A DNA stretch of 64,000 nucleotides from Marilutibacter chinensis (GTDB taxonomy: Bacteria; Pseudomonadota; Gammaproteobacteria; Xanthomonadales; Xanthomonadaceae), in assembly GCF_021725675.1 (NCBI RefSeq), contig NZ_JAKJPO010000003.1, positions 124,001 to 188,000 on the forward strand, written 5' to 3'. Positions 25,600 through 34,225 of the stretch are shown here, piece by piece; the stretch's first letter is position 1; each line of letters starts with the position of its first letter. The notes below the pieces were generated by a model that saw nothing but the letters and a program-made list of their open reading frames with translations, was not told the origin of the DNA and did not search any database. The position numbers and the translations under genes were made by a program.

Positions 25600-25679
25600 C
25601 GGCGCACATTGTCGCATGCCGGCCACGGGTGCCTCGTGCGCGCCCACAGGCCGGACCGGCCGGTCCCGCAGCCGGTCCG

Positions 25680-26528
25680 TCAGGGCGCCCCTTCGGGCAT
25701 CGCCACCAGTTGCCGCTGCAGGTCGTGGAGGATCTCGCGATCGCCCGGCAGCCAGCGATCGTCGGCTTCGGCACCCGCCAGCACGTTGCCGTCGACCCGG
25801 CATTCGATGCCGCGGTAGCGGCGATGGAATGCGCAGCGCGCGGCCTCCGGATCGCTCAGGTCGTAGCCGATCAGGCGCAGCGCAAGCCACGGATCGAAAC
25901 CATCCGGCACCGGCGCCAGCGGCGTGCGCGGCCACAGGCCGAAGCCGGCCTCGGCCAGCCGCCGCCACGGGAATCGCGCGCTCGGATCGCGCTTGCGGGT
26001 CGGCGCGATGTCGGCGTGGGCGAGGATCAGGTGGCGCGGAATGCGCAGCCGGGTGGTGATGTCGTCGAGCAATGCGATCACGGTGTCGATCTGCGCGTCG
26101 GGGAATGGCGAAGCGCCGTCGTTGTCGATCTCGATCCCGATCGAATCCGAGTTCAGGTCGCCGATGCCGCCCCAGCGGCTCGCCCCCGCGTGCCAGGCGC
26201 GCTCCGACTCCGGCACCAGCTGATACAGCCGGCCGTCGGCGCCGACGAGGTAATGCGCGCTGACGGGCCCGCCCGAATTGCGCGTCTGCAAGGTATGCAG
26301 GGCCGCCTCGGCACTCTCCATCTCGGTGTGGTGCAGCACGATCACCCGCGCCCGTCGCTCGTCATGGTTCGGCGAGCCGCGCCATTGGGCGAGCGGATTG
26401 CGCTGCGGTGCGGTCGCGCAGGCGGCGAGCAGCACGACGGACAGCACCGCGGGCGTCACCACCCGCAACGCCGACAACAGGCGCGCCCCTCGCCGGCCCG
26501 GATGGCTGGTTCGATGATCGGATCGCAC
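25680..26528 (-). CDS. N-acetylmuramoyl-L-alanine amidase lipoprotein (amidase_2, AmpD/AmiD-like)
   Basis: About 282 residues with lipobox LLAAC, followed by an amidase_2/PGRP domain. Zinc ligands are probably the first His of VIVLHHTE, the His in LILAHADIAPTRKRDP and the Asp of that segment; SAHYLVGADGRLYQLVPE and NSDSIGIEIDND are family marks. It cuts the muramic acid-L-Ala bond in the periplasm, like AmiD. GTG at 26526-26528 was chosen because GGGAG stands about 8 bases before it; a GTG at 26559-26561 would add 11 basic residues. The tail beyond the domain (about 215-282) is unassigned. Confidence 0.85.
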   Translation of the reverse strand: MRSDHRTSHPGRRGARLLSALRVVTPAVLSVVLLAACATAPQRNPLAQWRGSPNHDERRARVIVLHHTEMESAEAALHTLQTRNSGGPVSAHYLVGADGRLYQLVPESERAWHAGASRWGGIGDLNSDSIGIEIDNDGASPFPDAQIDTVIALLDDITTRLRIPRHLILAHADIAPTRKRDPSARFPWRRLAEAGFGLWPRTPLAPVPDGFDPWLALRLIGYDLSDPEAARCAFHRRYRGIECRVDGNVLAGAEADDRWLPGDREILHDLQRQLVAMPEGAP

Positions 26529-26813
26529 TTCGATGCTCCCTCGTCTTCGTCGGACCCGCACACCTTAGAGCCTGTCCACGATTCGCGCGCAACCCGTGCA
26601 GGATCGGGCCAGGCGATGCATTCTCCACGAACGAAGTTTGTTCCATCGGAGGAATTCTTCGTCCCTCCGACCGCCGATTGTCCTGCCCGGATCCACGCCC
26701 ATCTCCTGCCTGCAGCGACGGAAGCGCCGGCATCCCGCCGGCCCCGTCGCCCGGTACCGCTCCCTCCCCCTTGCGGCACCGGACGCAGACGCAAGAAACA
26801 GGAGAAGAACACC

Positions 26814-27368
26814 ATGAGCCTTTCCACCCTGTCCCGCGCTCCCCTCGTCGCCACCCTGGCTGTCGCGCTCGGCGTCGCCGCGGTCGCGCCGGCCGCCAAC
26901 GCCGCCGACAACGAACGCGGCTTCTACGCCGGCGCCGGCGTCGGCCAGTCGCTGGTCGATGAGGGCGGCTACGACGACGAGGACACCGCGTTCTCGGCCT
27001 TCGGCGGCTACCAGTTCAACCGCTACTTCGCGCTGGAAGCCGGCTACGCCGACTTCGGCGAGCTCGAGTCGCGCGCTGTCGCCAGCGACCTCGAGGCCAG
27101 CAGCGGCTACCTGGTCGCGGTCGGCAGCGTACCGTTCACCACGAACCTCTCCGGCTACGCCAAGGCCGGCCTGCACCGCTGGGATCTCGACAGCTCGCTG
27201 CCGCTGGTGATCGGCAACCGAGACGACAGCGGCACCGATCCGACCTACGGCGTCGGTCTGCAGTACCGCTTCAACGACACCGTCGCCCTGCGTGGCGAGT
27301 ACAGCCGCTTCGAGATCGAGGATGCGGATCTCGACCTGGCCCAGCTGCAGCTGCGGTTCGACTTCTGA
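26814..27368 (+). CDS. Outer-membrane beta-barrel protein
   Basis: 184 residues: signal peptide at 1-30 (cleavage ANA-AD), then a small eight-strand barrel of the OmpA/OmpX type. It begins RGFYAGAGVGQSLV, contains AFGGYQFNRYFALEAGYADFGEL and GYAKAGLHRW, and ends LQLRFDF with the C-terminal Phe used by the BAM complex. CAGGAGAA precedes the ATG at 26814. The 285-bp upstream region has no gene and should carry its promoter. Function unknown; many such proteins are porin-like or adhesive. Confidence 0.88.
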   Translation: MSLSTLSRAPLVATLAVALGVAAVAPAANAADNERGFYAGAGVGQSLVDEGGYDDEDTAFSAFGGYQFNRYFALEAGYADFGELESRAVASDLEASSGYLVAVGSVPFTTNLSGYAKAGLHRWDLDSSLPLVIGNRDDSGTDPTYGVGLQYRFNDTVALRGEYSRFEIEDADLDLAQLQLRFDF

Positions 27369-27374
27369 GTCGCA

Positions 27375-27414
27375 CGGCGGGAGAACGGACGGCTCGCCGG
27401 CCGCTCTCCCGCCG
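27375..27414 (+). terminator. Terminator-like hairpin after the beta-barrel gene
   Basis: CGGCGGGAGA (27375-27384) pairs perfectly with TCTCCCGCCG (27405-27414), and the loop has further G/C pairing. It starts 6 bases past the stop codon; no clear T run. Confidence 0.6.
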
Positions 27415-27545
27415 CCGGTCCCGCCACTGACCGGCAACGCCGACGCCGGGACCCGCGCGGCGGTGGCACTCCGGCAGATCCTGCTGACAGACCCTGGCAG
27501 CAGGTCGTGTGCATACTTCGTGCATCCCCGCACCGGAGTCATGCC

Positions 27546-27914
27546 ATGGGCCTTCTGGGAAGCTGCCATTGCGGTCGTACCCGCTTCGAGGTCGACGCCG
27601 CGCCCGCCACCCTCACCCGCTGCACCTGTTCGAGCTGCAGCAAGCGCGGCGCGCTGTGGGCCTACTACACGCCCGACAGTTTCCGCCTGCTGACACCCGC
27701 CGACGACGTCGCGACCTACCGTTGGAACACGAAGATGGTGAAGCTGAACTTCTGTGCGACCTGCGGCTGCGCCACCTTCAACGAGTCGCCGGACTGGTCC
27801 AGCGGCGAACCCGATTTCGAGCATCCGAAAGTCAGCGTGAACGCGCGCCTGTTCGACGGTTTCAACCTCGACGCGGTGCCGGTGGAAACCATAGACGGCC
27901 GCAATCTCTGGTAG
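27546..27914 (+). CDS. GFA-family zinc protein
   Basis: 122 residues of the GFA (glutathione-dependent formaldehyde-activating-like) family. Zinc-binding cysteines occur as GSCHCGRTRFEV, CTCSSCSKRGALW and FCATCGCATF, the standard order. The family includes S-hydroxymethylglutathione synthase-like proteins, but most members have no proven activity. GGAG stands before the ATG. The next gene follows after 10 bp and may be co-transcribed. Confidence 0.88.
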   Translation: MGLLGSCHCGRTRFEVDAAPATLTRCTCSSCSKRGALWAYYTPDSFRLLTPADDVATYRWNTKMVKLNFCATCGCATFNESPDWSSGEPDFEHPKVSVNARLFDGFNLDAVPVETIDGRNLW

Positions 27915-27924
27915 CCGCATCGGC

Positions 27925-28290
27925 ATGATGATGGACACCGGATCGCTGAAGAGCTACTGCGCGTCGTTGCCGGGAGCCCGCGTGCAACTGTACGACAACG
28001 GCCCCAACGTGCTGGTCTACTACGTGGGCCACAGGCGCTTCGCCTACTTCAAGACCAGCGAGCCGGAACGCTGGCGTTTCAGCATCAAGGTCACGCCGGA
28101 GCGGTTCCTCGAGTTGACCGACGTGCCCGGCATCAAGCCGGCACGCTGGATGGGACGGCACCACTGGGTCACGATCGTCGACGTGCGCCAGGTGCCGGAG
28201 GACTACCTGCAGGAGCTGGTGCGCTGGTCGTACCACAAGGCCGCCGACGGGCTCAGCCGTGCCCGTCGGCGGGAACTGCTCGGCGAATGA
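27925..28290 (+). CDS. MmcQ/YjbR family protein
   Basis: 121 residues with the CyaY-like MmcQ/YjbR fold: SYCASLPGARVQLYDNGPNVLVYYVGHRRFAYF, FSIKVTPERFLEL, and the terminal WVTIVDVRQVPEDYLQELVRWSYHKAADGL. Members bind DNA in structural studies but the cellular role is unclear. Three starts are possible (27925, 27928, 27931). Follows the GFA gene closely. Confidence 0.88.
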   Translation: MMMDTGSLKSYCASLPGARVQLYDNGPNVLVYYVGHRRFAYFKTSEPERWRFSIKVTPERFLELTDVPGIKPARWMGRHHWVTIVDVRQVPEDYLQELVRWSYHKAADGLSRARRRELLGE

Positions 28291-28327
28291 GATCACCGGG
28301 AGCCTGTCGTCGCGGGCCCGGCCCGGC

Positions 28328-28849
28328 TCAACGCTCGATGCCGGCGCCCATGTAATCGAGCTTCCCCAGACGCACTCCGGACTGGCGCAGGATGGCGTAG
28401 GCGATGCTGACATGGAAGAACAGATTCGGCAGCACGAAGTCGAGCAGGTAGGCCCGGCCGTCGTAATCGAGCCGGGTGGGACCGAAGTTCAGGCTGATCC
28501 CGCGCGTCTCGCTGCCGTCGATCTGTTCCGGCTGCAGGCTGCGCATGAATTCGATCGCACGCTCGATCCGCGCGTGGAGCTCCTCGAAGGTCGTCTCGTC
28601 GTCGGCGAATTTCGGCGCGTCGATGCCAGCCAGCCGCGCACTGCCGTTCTTGACCATGTCGGTGGCGATCTGCACCTGCCGCACCAGCGGCAGCATGTCC
28701 GGCGCCAGCCGCGCCTGCAGCAGCAGCTCCGGTGCGTATTCGTTGGCGGCGGCATGCGCCTGCCCCTTCTTCAGCACGTGGACGAGGTTCTGCAGGGTGC
28801 GGATGAAGACCGGCACCGAGGCCGGGTACATCGACAACGGAGCGCTCAT
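28328..28849 (-). CDS. DUF1993 family protein
   Basis: 173 residues, all-helical, DinB-like fold of the DUF1993 family: MYPASVPVFIRTLQNLVHVLKKGQAHA, LAPDMLPLVRQVQIATDMVKNGSARLAG, and the terminal PNLFFHVSIAYAILRQSGVRLGKLDYMG. Histidines in the first and last helices may bind metal as in DinB proteins. Function unknown. Single gene, convergent with mmcQ. Confidence 0.88.
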   Translation of the reverse strand: MSAPLSMYPASVPVFIRTLQNLVHVLKKGQAHAAANEYAPELLLQARLAPDMLPLVRQVQIATDMVKNGSARLAGIDAPKFADDETTFEELHARIERAIEFMRSLQPEQIDGSETRGISLNFGPTRLDYDGRAYLLDFVLPNLFFHVSIAYAILRQSGVRLGKLDYMGAGIER

Positions 28850-28990
28850 GGCGGAACTCGCGGGAAAGGAATGCGAAGGGTAGATGCAGCTACCCGCGTG
28901 CGACAGCCGCCGGCCCGGGAATGAGCATCCCGGGCATGGGGCAATGCGGCCGCCGCCTGCGGCGACCGTGGCGTTCGACCGGTCTCCGCG

Positions 28991-29722
28991 TCACTCCGGC
29001 GGCGTACCGTACTTGGCCTGCATGAAATTGTGGTACAGCCAGCCGTGGCGCTGGTACCAGTCCTCTTCGCCGTAGTGGCGCGCCTCGCATTCGCCCAACG
29101 CCTTCAGCGAGCTTTCCAGCCCGTCGAGATACTGGCCGGCCTTGCTGGTATAGGTCTTCTTGAGCTTGGCCACCGCCTGTTCGATCTGCGGCTTGCCCTG
29201 CAACTGCCATGACAACCCGGTGACAGCGTGGATGCCGGACGCGCTGTCGCCGAACGCCATCGCCGAGTTCGCCATCTTGACGTTGGCCGCGGTGATGCAG
29301 CGCGCGCGCTCGATGTAGAAACGGTTGAAGTCGATCTTGCGTACCGCCTCCTCGTAGCACTGGCGGCATTCGTCGCCCTCGGCGCAGTGCGACGGCACCG
29401 TGGGGCCCGAACTGTCGGTATAGGCGGAGCCGCAGCCCGCCTCGGTGGAATCGAGCGCTTCCAGATCCCCTAGCAGGGTATTGGCGTCGCGGGCCACGCC
29501 GAGCGCATCGCTGTCGACCAGCACGTCGATGACATCGAGCGTCCGGTCGGTATCCCAACCGTCGAAGAAGCTTTCCCAGTCGCCTTCCACCGCCGGCGTG
29601 CCTTCCGATTGCGCCAGCGTGGCGGACGATGCAGCCAGTCCGAGCACCGCGGCCGCGACAGCCGTCTGCCAGGACGTGCGCAAGCACGCATGCATTCCGG
29701 AACGTTCCGATCGCGACTTCAT
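28991..29722 (-). CDS. Secreted helical protein of unknown function (second gene of a pair)
   Basis: 243 residues. The signal peptide (about 1-38) has an extended basic N-region (MKSRSERSGMHACLRTSW), hydrophobic core and cleavage TLA-QS. The mature part is acidic at first (EGDWESFFDGWDTDRTLDVIDVL). It then has a cysteine-rich segment (GCGSAYTDSS, HCAEGDECRQCYEE) and a long helical region with ARCITAANVKMANSAMAFG and GECEARHYGEEDWY. No family recognised. Its ATG overlaps the stop of the upstream membrane-anchored gene (ATGA), so the two products probably work together in the envelope. Confidence 0.7.
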   Translation of the reverse strand: MKSRSERSGMHACLRTSWQTAVAAAVLGLAASSATLAQSEGTPAVEGDWESFFDGWDTDRTLDVIDVLVDSDALGVARDANTLLGDLEALDSTEAGCGSAYTDSSGPTVPSHCAEGDECRQCYEEAVRKIDFNRFYIERARCITAANVKMANSAMAFGDSASGIHAVTGLSWQLQGKPQIEQAVAKLKKTYTSKAGQYLDGLESSLKALGECEARHYGEEDWYQRHGWLYHNFMQAKYGTPPE

Positions 29723-30345
29723 GCGCGCTTCCTCCTCATCAGCAGCACCGCCATCACCGCGGCGACGGCGACCAGCAGGCCGACGACGCCCCAGATCCAT
29801 GGGAATCCCCCGCTTCCACCGCCATCGAACTCGCTGGCGTTGACCACGACCGGCGCGAAGTCCGGCCGGGTCTCGTCGCCGACCCAGACCAGCAGGCGAT
29901 ACGGCGTACCCGCGTCCTGCGCGGTCACCGACACCTGGAATTCGCCTTCGGTACGGAACAGGAAGCGCAGCGGATCGCGATCGGTCCTGCCCTCGCGCAA
30001 CGGCTGGTTCCAGGCGTATTTGGTGACCGCCAGCGCGACCTCGTCGCCGGCCTCGACCGGCCGTACCACCACCCCGACCGGGTTCATGTACGAGATGCCT
30101 TCGAGCAGGAAGCGCTGCGGCGTCGGTCCGGCCAGGCCCTTCACCACCACCGCCCTGCCCATCTCGACCCCGTCCATCGTCTTGGGCTCGAGCCGGATCG
30201 TCATCGGCTTGTCGCCGTCCTGCGCAGCCGCCGGAAGCCCGGCCGCCGCAATCGCGATCGCCGCGACCAGCGCCGGCCATCTCCATGCCCGCCGTCGCGG
30301 CCGTGGCGCGGCCTCCGTTGTCGATACCTGCACGCGACAGCCCAT
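29719..30345 (-). CDS. Membrane-anchored periplasmic protein of unknown function (first gene of a pair)
   Basis: 208 residues. A signal sequence (about 1-43, core PALVAAIAIAAAGLPAAAQ) leads to a beta-rich domain (about 45-165) with alternating hydrophobic strands (FLLEGISYMNPVGVVVRPVEAGDEVALAV and YRLLVWVGDETRPDF). A Gly/Ser linker (FDGGGSGG), one helix and a basic end (LLMRRKRA) finish it. So it is anchored at the C-terminus with the domain in the periplasm. ATG at 30345 has GGAG seven bases ahead. Starts the two-gene unit with 28991-29722. No domain recognised. Confidence 0.7.
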   Translation of the reverse strand: MGCRVQVSTTEAAPRPRRRAWRWPALVAAIAIAAAGLPAAAQDGDKPMTIRLEPKTMDGVEMGRAVVVKGLAGPTPQRFLLEGISYMNPVGVVVRPVEAGDEVALAVTKYAWNQPLREGRTDRDPLRFLFRTEGEFQVSVTAQDAGTPYRLLVWVGDETRPDFAPVVVNASEFDGGGSGGFPWIWGVVGLLVAVAAVMAVLLMRRKRA

Positions 30346-30481
30346 TCCGGATCTCCATGCCGCCACCCATGCGGCCTCAGGGTCAATCAACGCGAAAACG
30401 CGCCGACAGGTGCCATCCGAATCCGTGACGATTGTCTCAAACGGTTGCGACAGTCCTGCCGTCGGGCCGGTCCGCCACGAC

Positions 30482-30916
30482 TCAGCCGAGCCAGCCGCGT
30501 GCAGCAGCTTTGCGCGCGTAACTCCACAGCCCCAGCGCGATCAGCACCACGATCACCGGCATCACCAGGCTCGACGGCCCGATCAGCGACCACATCGGCG
30601 TCAACGCGAAGCTCGCGACCATCTGCACGACCACGACGATCAGCGAGACCAGGAACAGCGTCACCGCCCAACGCTTCCTCATCAGCAGGCCGATCGCGCC
30701 GAGGGTGCCGGTCGCCACCGCGATGCCGAACAGCACGTTGAGCCAAGACGGCGTGGCCTCGACCACCTGGCGCTGCTCGGCCGGCATCGCCGCGAGCTGC
30801 TCGGGCGTCATCGCCACGGTCATCAGGAATGCCAGCACGCCGACCAGATTCCACAGCAGGCCCAGCACGGCGATCGCCCAGAACGATTTCGGGCGCGACA
30901 CGACTGTGGCGTTCAT
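30482..30916 (-). CDS. Four-helix inner-membrane protein of unknown function
   Basis: 144 residues with four predicted helices (about 12-34, 57-77, 84-106, 115-134). After the first helix, MTPEQLAAMPAEQRQVVEATPSW is a recognisable periplasmic loop found in a group of small uncharacterised membrane proteins. The C-terminus is basic (YARKAAARGWLG) and cytoplasmic. GGGAGGGGAG before the ATG at 30914-30916. Single gene; no function assigned. Confidence 0.75.
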   Translation of the reverse strand: MNATVVSRPKSFWAIAVLGLLWNLVGVLAFLMTVAMTPEQLAAMPAEQRQVVEATPSWLNVLFGIAVATGTLGAIGLLMRKRWAVTLFLVSLIVVVVQMVASFALTPMWSLIGPSSLVMPVIVVLIALGLWSYARKAAARGWLG

Positions 30917-31076
30917 GCTCTCCCCTCCCTTCGATGGGCGGCCGGCGTGCGGCCGCGGATTGTCAGGACGAGGGTACGCCGCTTGCCGCGACCGCGCACG
31001 CATGGGCGATGGCGCGCTGCAACACCGTCGGGAACCGGAATCGACCCGAAGCCCGGTGGGTCCGGTCCGGCGGGTC

Positions 31077-31511
31077 TCAGTGCATCGCCGAGGTCAACGG
31101 CGCATCGGCGGGATCGCTCGCATGCTCGCGGGCCAGGCGCTCCTGGCGCTCAGCCTCCAGCATCTCGAGGTATTGCGGCAGCGACTTGCCGGCCGCCATC
31201 GCTTCATGGGTCGCGGCGGCATCCAGCGCGGCGGAAACGTGCAGCTCCAGCGCGCGCCCGGCCCGTGCCTGCACCGCGACGGTGTGCCTGAGCATCGCCA
31301 GCACCATCGCGGCACTGTCGGTGCCGCTCAGGGCCTTGCCCCCGAGCACCATCACCCATTCGCGGTCGCGCAGCCCCGCTCCACCGACGATCTGGCCATC
31401 GGCATCGATCAGTTGCGCGTGCGGCTGCAACGCATCGCCGAGCCGGCGGATGGGACGGGAGGCGCCCTGCTTCCTGCGGGCATCGCGGCGGGCCTTGGAG
31501 AATCGGGACAT
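31077..31511 (-). CDS. Cytosolic protein of unknown function
   Basis: 144 residues, no signal or helix through the membrane. A basic N-terminus (SRFSKARRDARRKQG) is followed by a mixed region (HAQLIDADGQIVGGAGLRDREWVMVLGG) and a helical end (KSLPQYLEMLEAERQERLAREH). No family is recognised. ATG at 31509-31511 has AGAGG upstream. The basic end could contact nucleic acid; this is a guess. Confidence 0.6.
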   Translation of the reverse strand: MSRFSKARRDARRKQGASRPIRRLGDALQPHAQLIDADGQIVGGAGLRDREWVMVLGGKALSGTDSAAMVLAMLRHTVAVQARAGRALELHVSAALDAAATHEAMAAGKSLPQYLEMLEAERQERLAREHASDPADAPLTSAMH

Positions 31512-31634
31512 GGCGGCCTCTGCATCTGTACGGCGTCGTCCACAGTGTGACGCATGGCGCGGCCCGGCGGTACAGGCATGGACACCCGGCGACAGCGGAC
31601 GTTGTGCCTGGCCAGCACCGCCGCAGCGTGGACG

Positions 31635-32078
31635 CTACTTTTCCGGCGTCTCGTCGAACTGCCGCTCGAAGCAGTGGTGGCCGGCCGGGTGATACCAGCC
31701 GTCGTTCTCGTAGAACCCGCTGCCGGAAGTCCCGCGGGCGGAATCGGTCGCAAAGCCCGCGCACAGCCGCAGCGAACGCGGCCCGGTCACCTCGTACCCG
31801 TAGACGCTGCCGTCGACCGGGTCCTCCACGGCCAGGCGCAAGCCGGGACGTGCGGCCAGGGTCACCAGGTCCGCCGGCAGCCTTCCATGCTCCTCGAGGT
31901 ACTGGTGGGCCGCGGCTTCGATCCGGTGGAGCTCGCGCACCCGCTTCTGATCGATGCGCATCTCGCGTTGCGCGGCAGGCGGGTCCATCACCACGAGCGC
32001 GGCCACGACGGTCGCGACCGCCGCGACACTGGCGACGATCGCAAGCAGGCGTCCGCGTCCCGTTCCGGCTGCGCTCAC
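31635..32078 (-). CDS. Membrane-anchored periplasmic protein, second gene of a pair
   Basis: 147 residues: one N-terminal helix (about 10-32, LLAIVASVAAVATVVAALVVM) and a periplasmic part with EMRIDQKRVRELHRIEAAAHQYLEEHGRLPADL, a pilin-like helix pattern. The remainder has two cysteines (RLCAGFATDS and HHCFERQF). GTG start at 32078 lies inside the stop codon of the upstream gene. The RVRELHRIEAAAHQYLEEHGRLP-type segment resembles minor pseudopilins and DUF5671-partner proteins. Function unknown. Confidence 0.7.
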   Translation of the reverse strand: MSAAGTGRGRLLAIVASVAAVATVVAALVVMDPPAAQREMRIDQKRVRELHRIEAAAHQYLEEHGRLPADLVTLAARPGLRLAVEDPVDGSVYGYEVTGPRSLRLCAGFATDSARGTSGSGFYENDGWYHPAGHHCFERQFDETPEK

Positions 32079-32719
32079 GCCTCGCGCTCCTCTTTGTGCA
32101 GGTCGCCGAGGTAGTAGCCGAAGATCGTGCCGGCGATCGCCGCGACGACCAGCACCTTGAGCACGAAGCGCAGGGTCAGCTCGCCGCCAAGCAGGTTGGA
32201 TACCAGGGTGATCATGTCGCCGATCAGCACCGCGGCAGCGACGAACAGGGTCAGGTAGGTCAGCCAGCGACGGACCGCGGACAGGCGCTTGACCGGATTG
32301 CGGGCGAGCTCGCGGCCGAGGTGACGCGCCACGAACAAGAACACCGGAAAGGCGATGATCACCGACGCGACCGACCAGCGCATCGAATGCCCCACCCGGT
32401 CGAGCATGAATTCGGAGTCGGCCGGATCCGGCAGCGCGCGGGTGATCAGGTCGAACAACAGACTGCCGAGATGGTAGGCGGCGACGTACAGCGTGCTGAA
32501 CAGCACCAGGTAGAGGAAGGCCTCGCGCGCCGACAGGTAGGGCCGCGGACGTGGTACCGGCACCGGGAACGCGACGTCCGCATAGGCATCGAGCGCGCTG
32601 CGCACCTGCTCGGGCGCCCATCCCGCCGTGGCGAGCGCGGCCTGGATGCCGTCGCGACTCGCGCCGGCGGCCAGCGAATCCCGCACGAACAGCTCCAGCT
32701 CCTGCGTACTCGATGCCAT
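32075..32719 (-). CDS. DUF5671-type membrane protein
   Basis: 214 residues. The N-terminal 45 residues form a small helical domain (SSTQELELFVRDSLAAGASRDGIQAALATAGWAPEQV) like those that precede DUF5671 membrane domains. Four helices follow (about 63-88, 107-128, 150-172, 183-203), with a YLVLFSTLYVAAYHLGSLLFDLI first helix. Translation is coupled to the following anchored protein. The pair's function is unknown. Confidence 0.75.
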   Translation of the reverse strand: MASSTQELELFVRDSLAAGASRDGIQAALATAGWAPEQVRSALDAYADVAFPVPVPRPRPYLSAREAFLYLVLFSTLYVAAYHLGSLLFDLITRALPDPADSEFMLDRVGHSMRWSVASVIIAFPVFLFVARHLGRELARNPVKRLSAVRRWLTYLTLFVAAAVLIGDMITLVSNLLGGELTLRFVLKVLVVAAIAGTIFGYYLGDLHKEEREA

Positions 32720-32799
32720 GTATGCCCCCGTGGCCGCCACGGTCACCTGTCCGTTCCGATGGCCGGCAATCTAGCAGGAACGCAGCGGCCCCGTCGGGC

Positions 32800-33255
32800 C
32801 TAACCGTGCGAGGCGAACGGCTTGCCGGTCAGCAGGTTGATGTAAGGCTGCGCATCGACATGGTGGAACAGGTAGGTCTTGCGCACGCTGCCGGCGGCGG
32901 GCGGCGGCACCTTCTCGCGCAGCGCGGTGAGCAGTGCCTCGTCGCCGGCCTCGATCTCGTTCGGCCAGCGCGGATAGAAATCGGCGATCCCGATGTCGGC
33001 GGCGTCGGCGAGCAGTTCCAGCTCGTCGTAGAGGAAGCCATCGTCGCCGTTCTCATACGCCATCCGCGCGGCTTCGCTCAACGACACCCCGTCGCGCAGG
33101 CTGTAGGCGCCGACTTCGAGCACCGGTGTCAGCACGCCCTCCAGGTAGCTGGTGTCGACCACCACGTCGATGATCGTGGCCTCCGGGTTGCGCTCGATGA
33201 AGCGCGCGAAGTTCGACAGAAGCATGTCCGGTACGGACGGGCGCGACGACGGCAT
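32800..33255 (-). CDS. Hypothetical protein
   Basis: 151 residues, soluble, acidic. Readable parts are MLLSNFARFIERNPEATIIDVVVDTSYLEGVL, ARMAYENGDDGFLYDELELLADAADIGIADFYPRWP and a C-terminal YLFHHVDAQPYINLLTGKPFASHG. No family recognised. GGAG stands seven bases before the ATG at 33253-33255. Single gene, divergent from the methyltransferase gene. Confidence 0.65.
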   Translation of the reverse strand: MPSSRPSVPDMLLSNFARFIERNPEATIIDVVVDTSYLEGVLTPVLEVGAYSLRDGVSLSEAARMAYENGDDGFLYDELELLADAADIGIADFYPRWPNEIEAGDEALLTALREKVPPPAAGSVRKTYLFHHVDAQPYINLLTGKPFASHG

Positions 33256-33439
33256 GGGCGGACTCCACGTGGGGGGCAGTACGGCCTGTCGGACCGTGCA
33301 CGGCAGGCCGGGCGCTCGGACGTCACCTTACCCAACTCCGGCGCATATTTCGCGGGGGGACATCGTCGACGCACGCGCCGATGCGGCCAATGCCGACCCG
33401 GGTCACAATGGGCGCCGGCAACGACCATGGAGGCCATCG

Positions 33440-34225
33440 ATGGGAGATCGCCTGCGACCACGCTCTCCCGCACAGGGCGCAGGCCGCTTCGTCGGCGCAG
33501 CGGCGATCGTATGCGCCGCCGCGCTCGCGGGCTGCGGCGACGGCGGTCCGCGCGACACGGCCGGTCCAACCGGTCCAGCCGATGCCCCCGCCACCCGCGC
33601 CGGGGCGGCCGCTTCAGCATCCCCGTCGCCCGAGTCGAGCGGGGCCGCTCCGGCCCTCGCCGGACCGGTCGGAGCCGGGCAGGCCGACCTCGATCCGCCC
33701 GGGTTCGACCAGACGTCGATCGCGCCGCAGGACAAGCCGCGGCCGGCGCGGACCCCCGACGTCGTCTACGTGCCGACACCGCAGCCGGTCGTCGATGCGA
33801 TGCTGGAGATGGCGGAGGTCGGTCCCGACGACGTGCTCTACGATCTGGGGTCCGGCGACGGCCGCATCCCGATCACCGCGGCGAAGCGCTGGGGCACGCG
33901 CGGGGTCGGCGTCGAGATCCACCCGCTGCGGATCCGCGAGGCCAGCCTCGCCGCACACCGCGCCGGAGTCGCCGACCGGGTCACCTTCATCGAGGCCGAC
34001 CTGTTCGAGATCGACCTGTCCAGCGCGACCGTGATCACCCTCTACCTGCTGCCCGACCTCAACCTGCGCCTGCGTCCGAGGCTGCTGCGGCTCGCGCCGG
34101 GCACCCGTATCGTCACCCACAACTACCACATGGGCGACTGGGTGCCGCAACGGCAGCAGGTCATCGGCGATTCGGTGATCTACTACTGGACGGTGCCGGA
34201 ACGGATTCCGCCTCATCTGCGCTGA
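33440..34225 (+). CDS. Predicted lipoprotein with class I SAM-dependent methyltransferase domain
   Basis: 261 residues. The N-terminus has a basic region, a hydrophobic core (GAAAIVCAAALAGC) and a lipobox LAGC (Cys at about 34). A disordered Ala/Pro/Ser/Gly linker runs to about residue 85. A compact methyltransferase domain follows: motif I LYDLGSGDGRIPI, acidic post-I VGVEIHP, motif II region FIEADLFEIDL, then VITLYLLPDLN and a C-terminal HNYHMGDW. An envelope location is odd because SAM is cytoplasmic; see findings. GGAGG stands before the ATG. The last 65 bases overlap the opposite LysR gene. Confidence 0.8.
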   Translation: MGDRLRPRSPAQGAGRFVGAAAIVCAAALAGCGDGGPRDTAGPTGPADAPATRAGAAASASPSPESSGAAPALAGPVGAGQADLDPPGFDQTSIAPQDKPRPARTPDVVYVPTPQPVVDAMLEMAEVGPDDVLYDLGSGDGRIPITAAKRWGTRGVGVEIHPLRIREASLAAHRAGVADRVTFIEADLFEIDLSSATVITLYLLPDLNLRLRPRLLRLAPGTRIVTHNYHMGDWVPQRQQVIGDSVIYYWTVPERIPPHLR

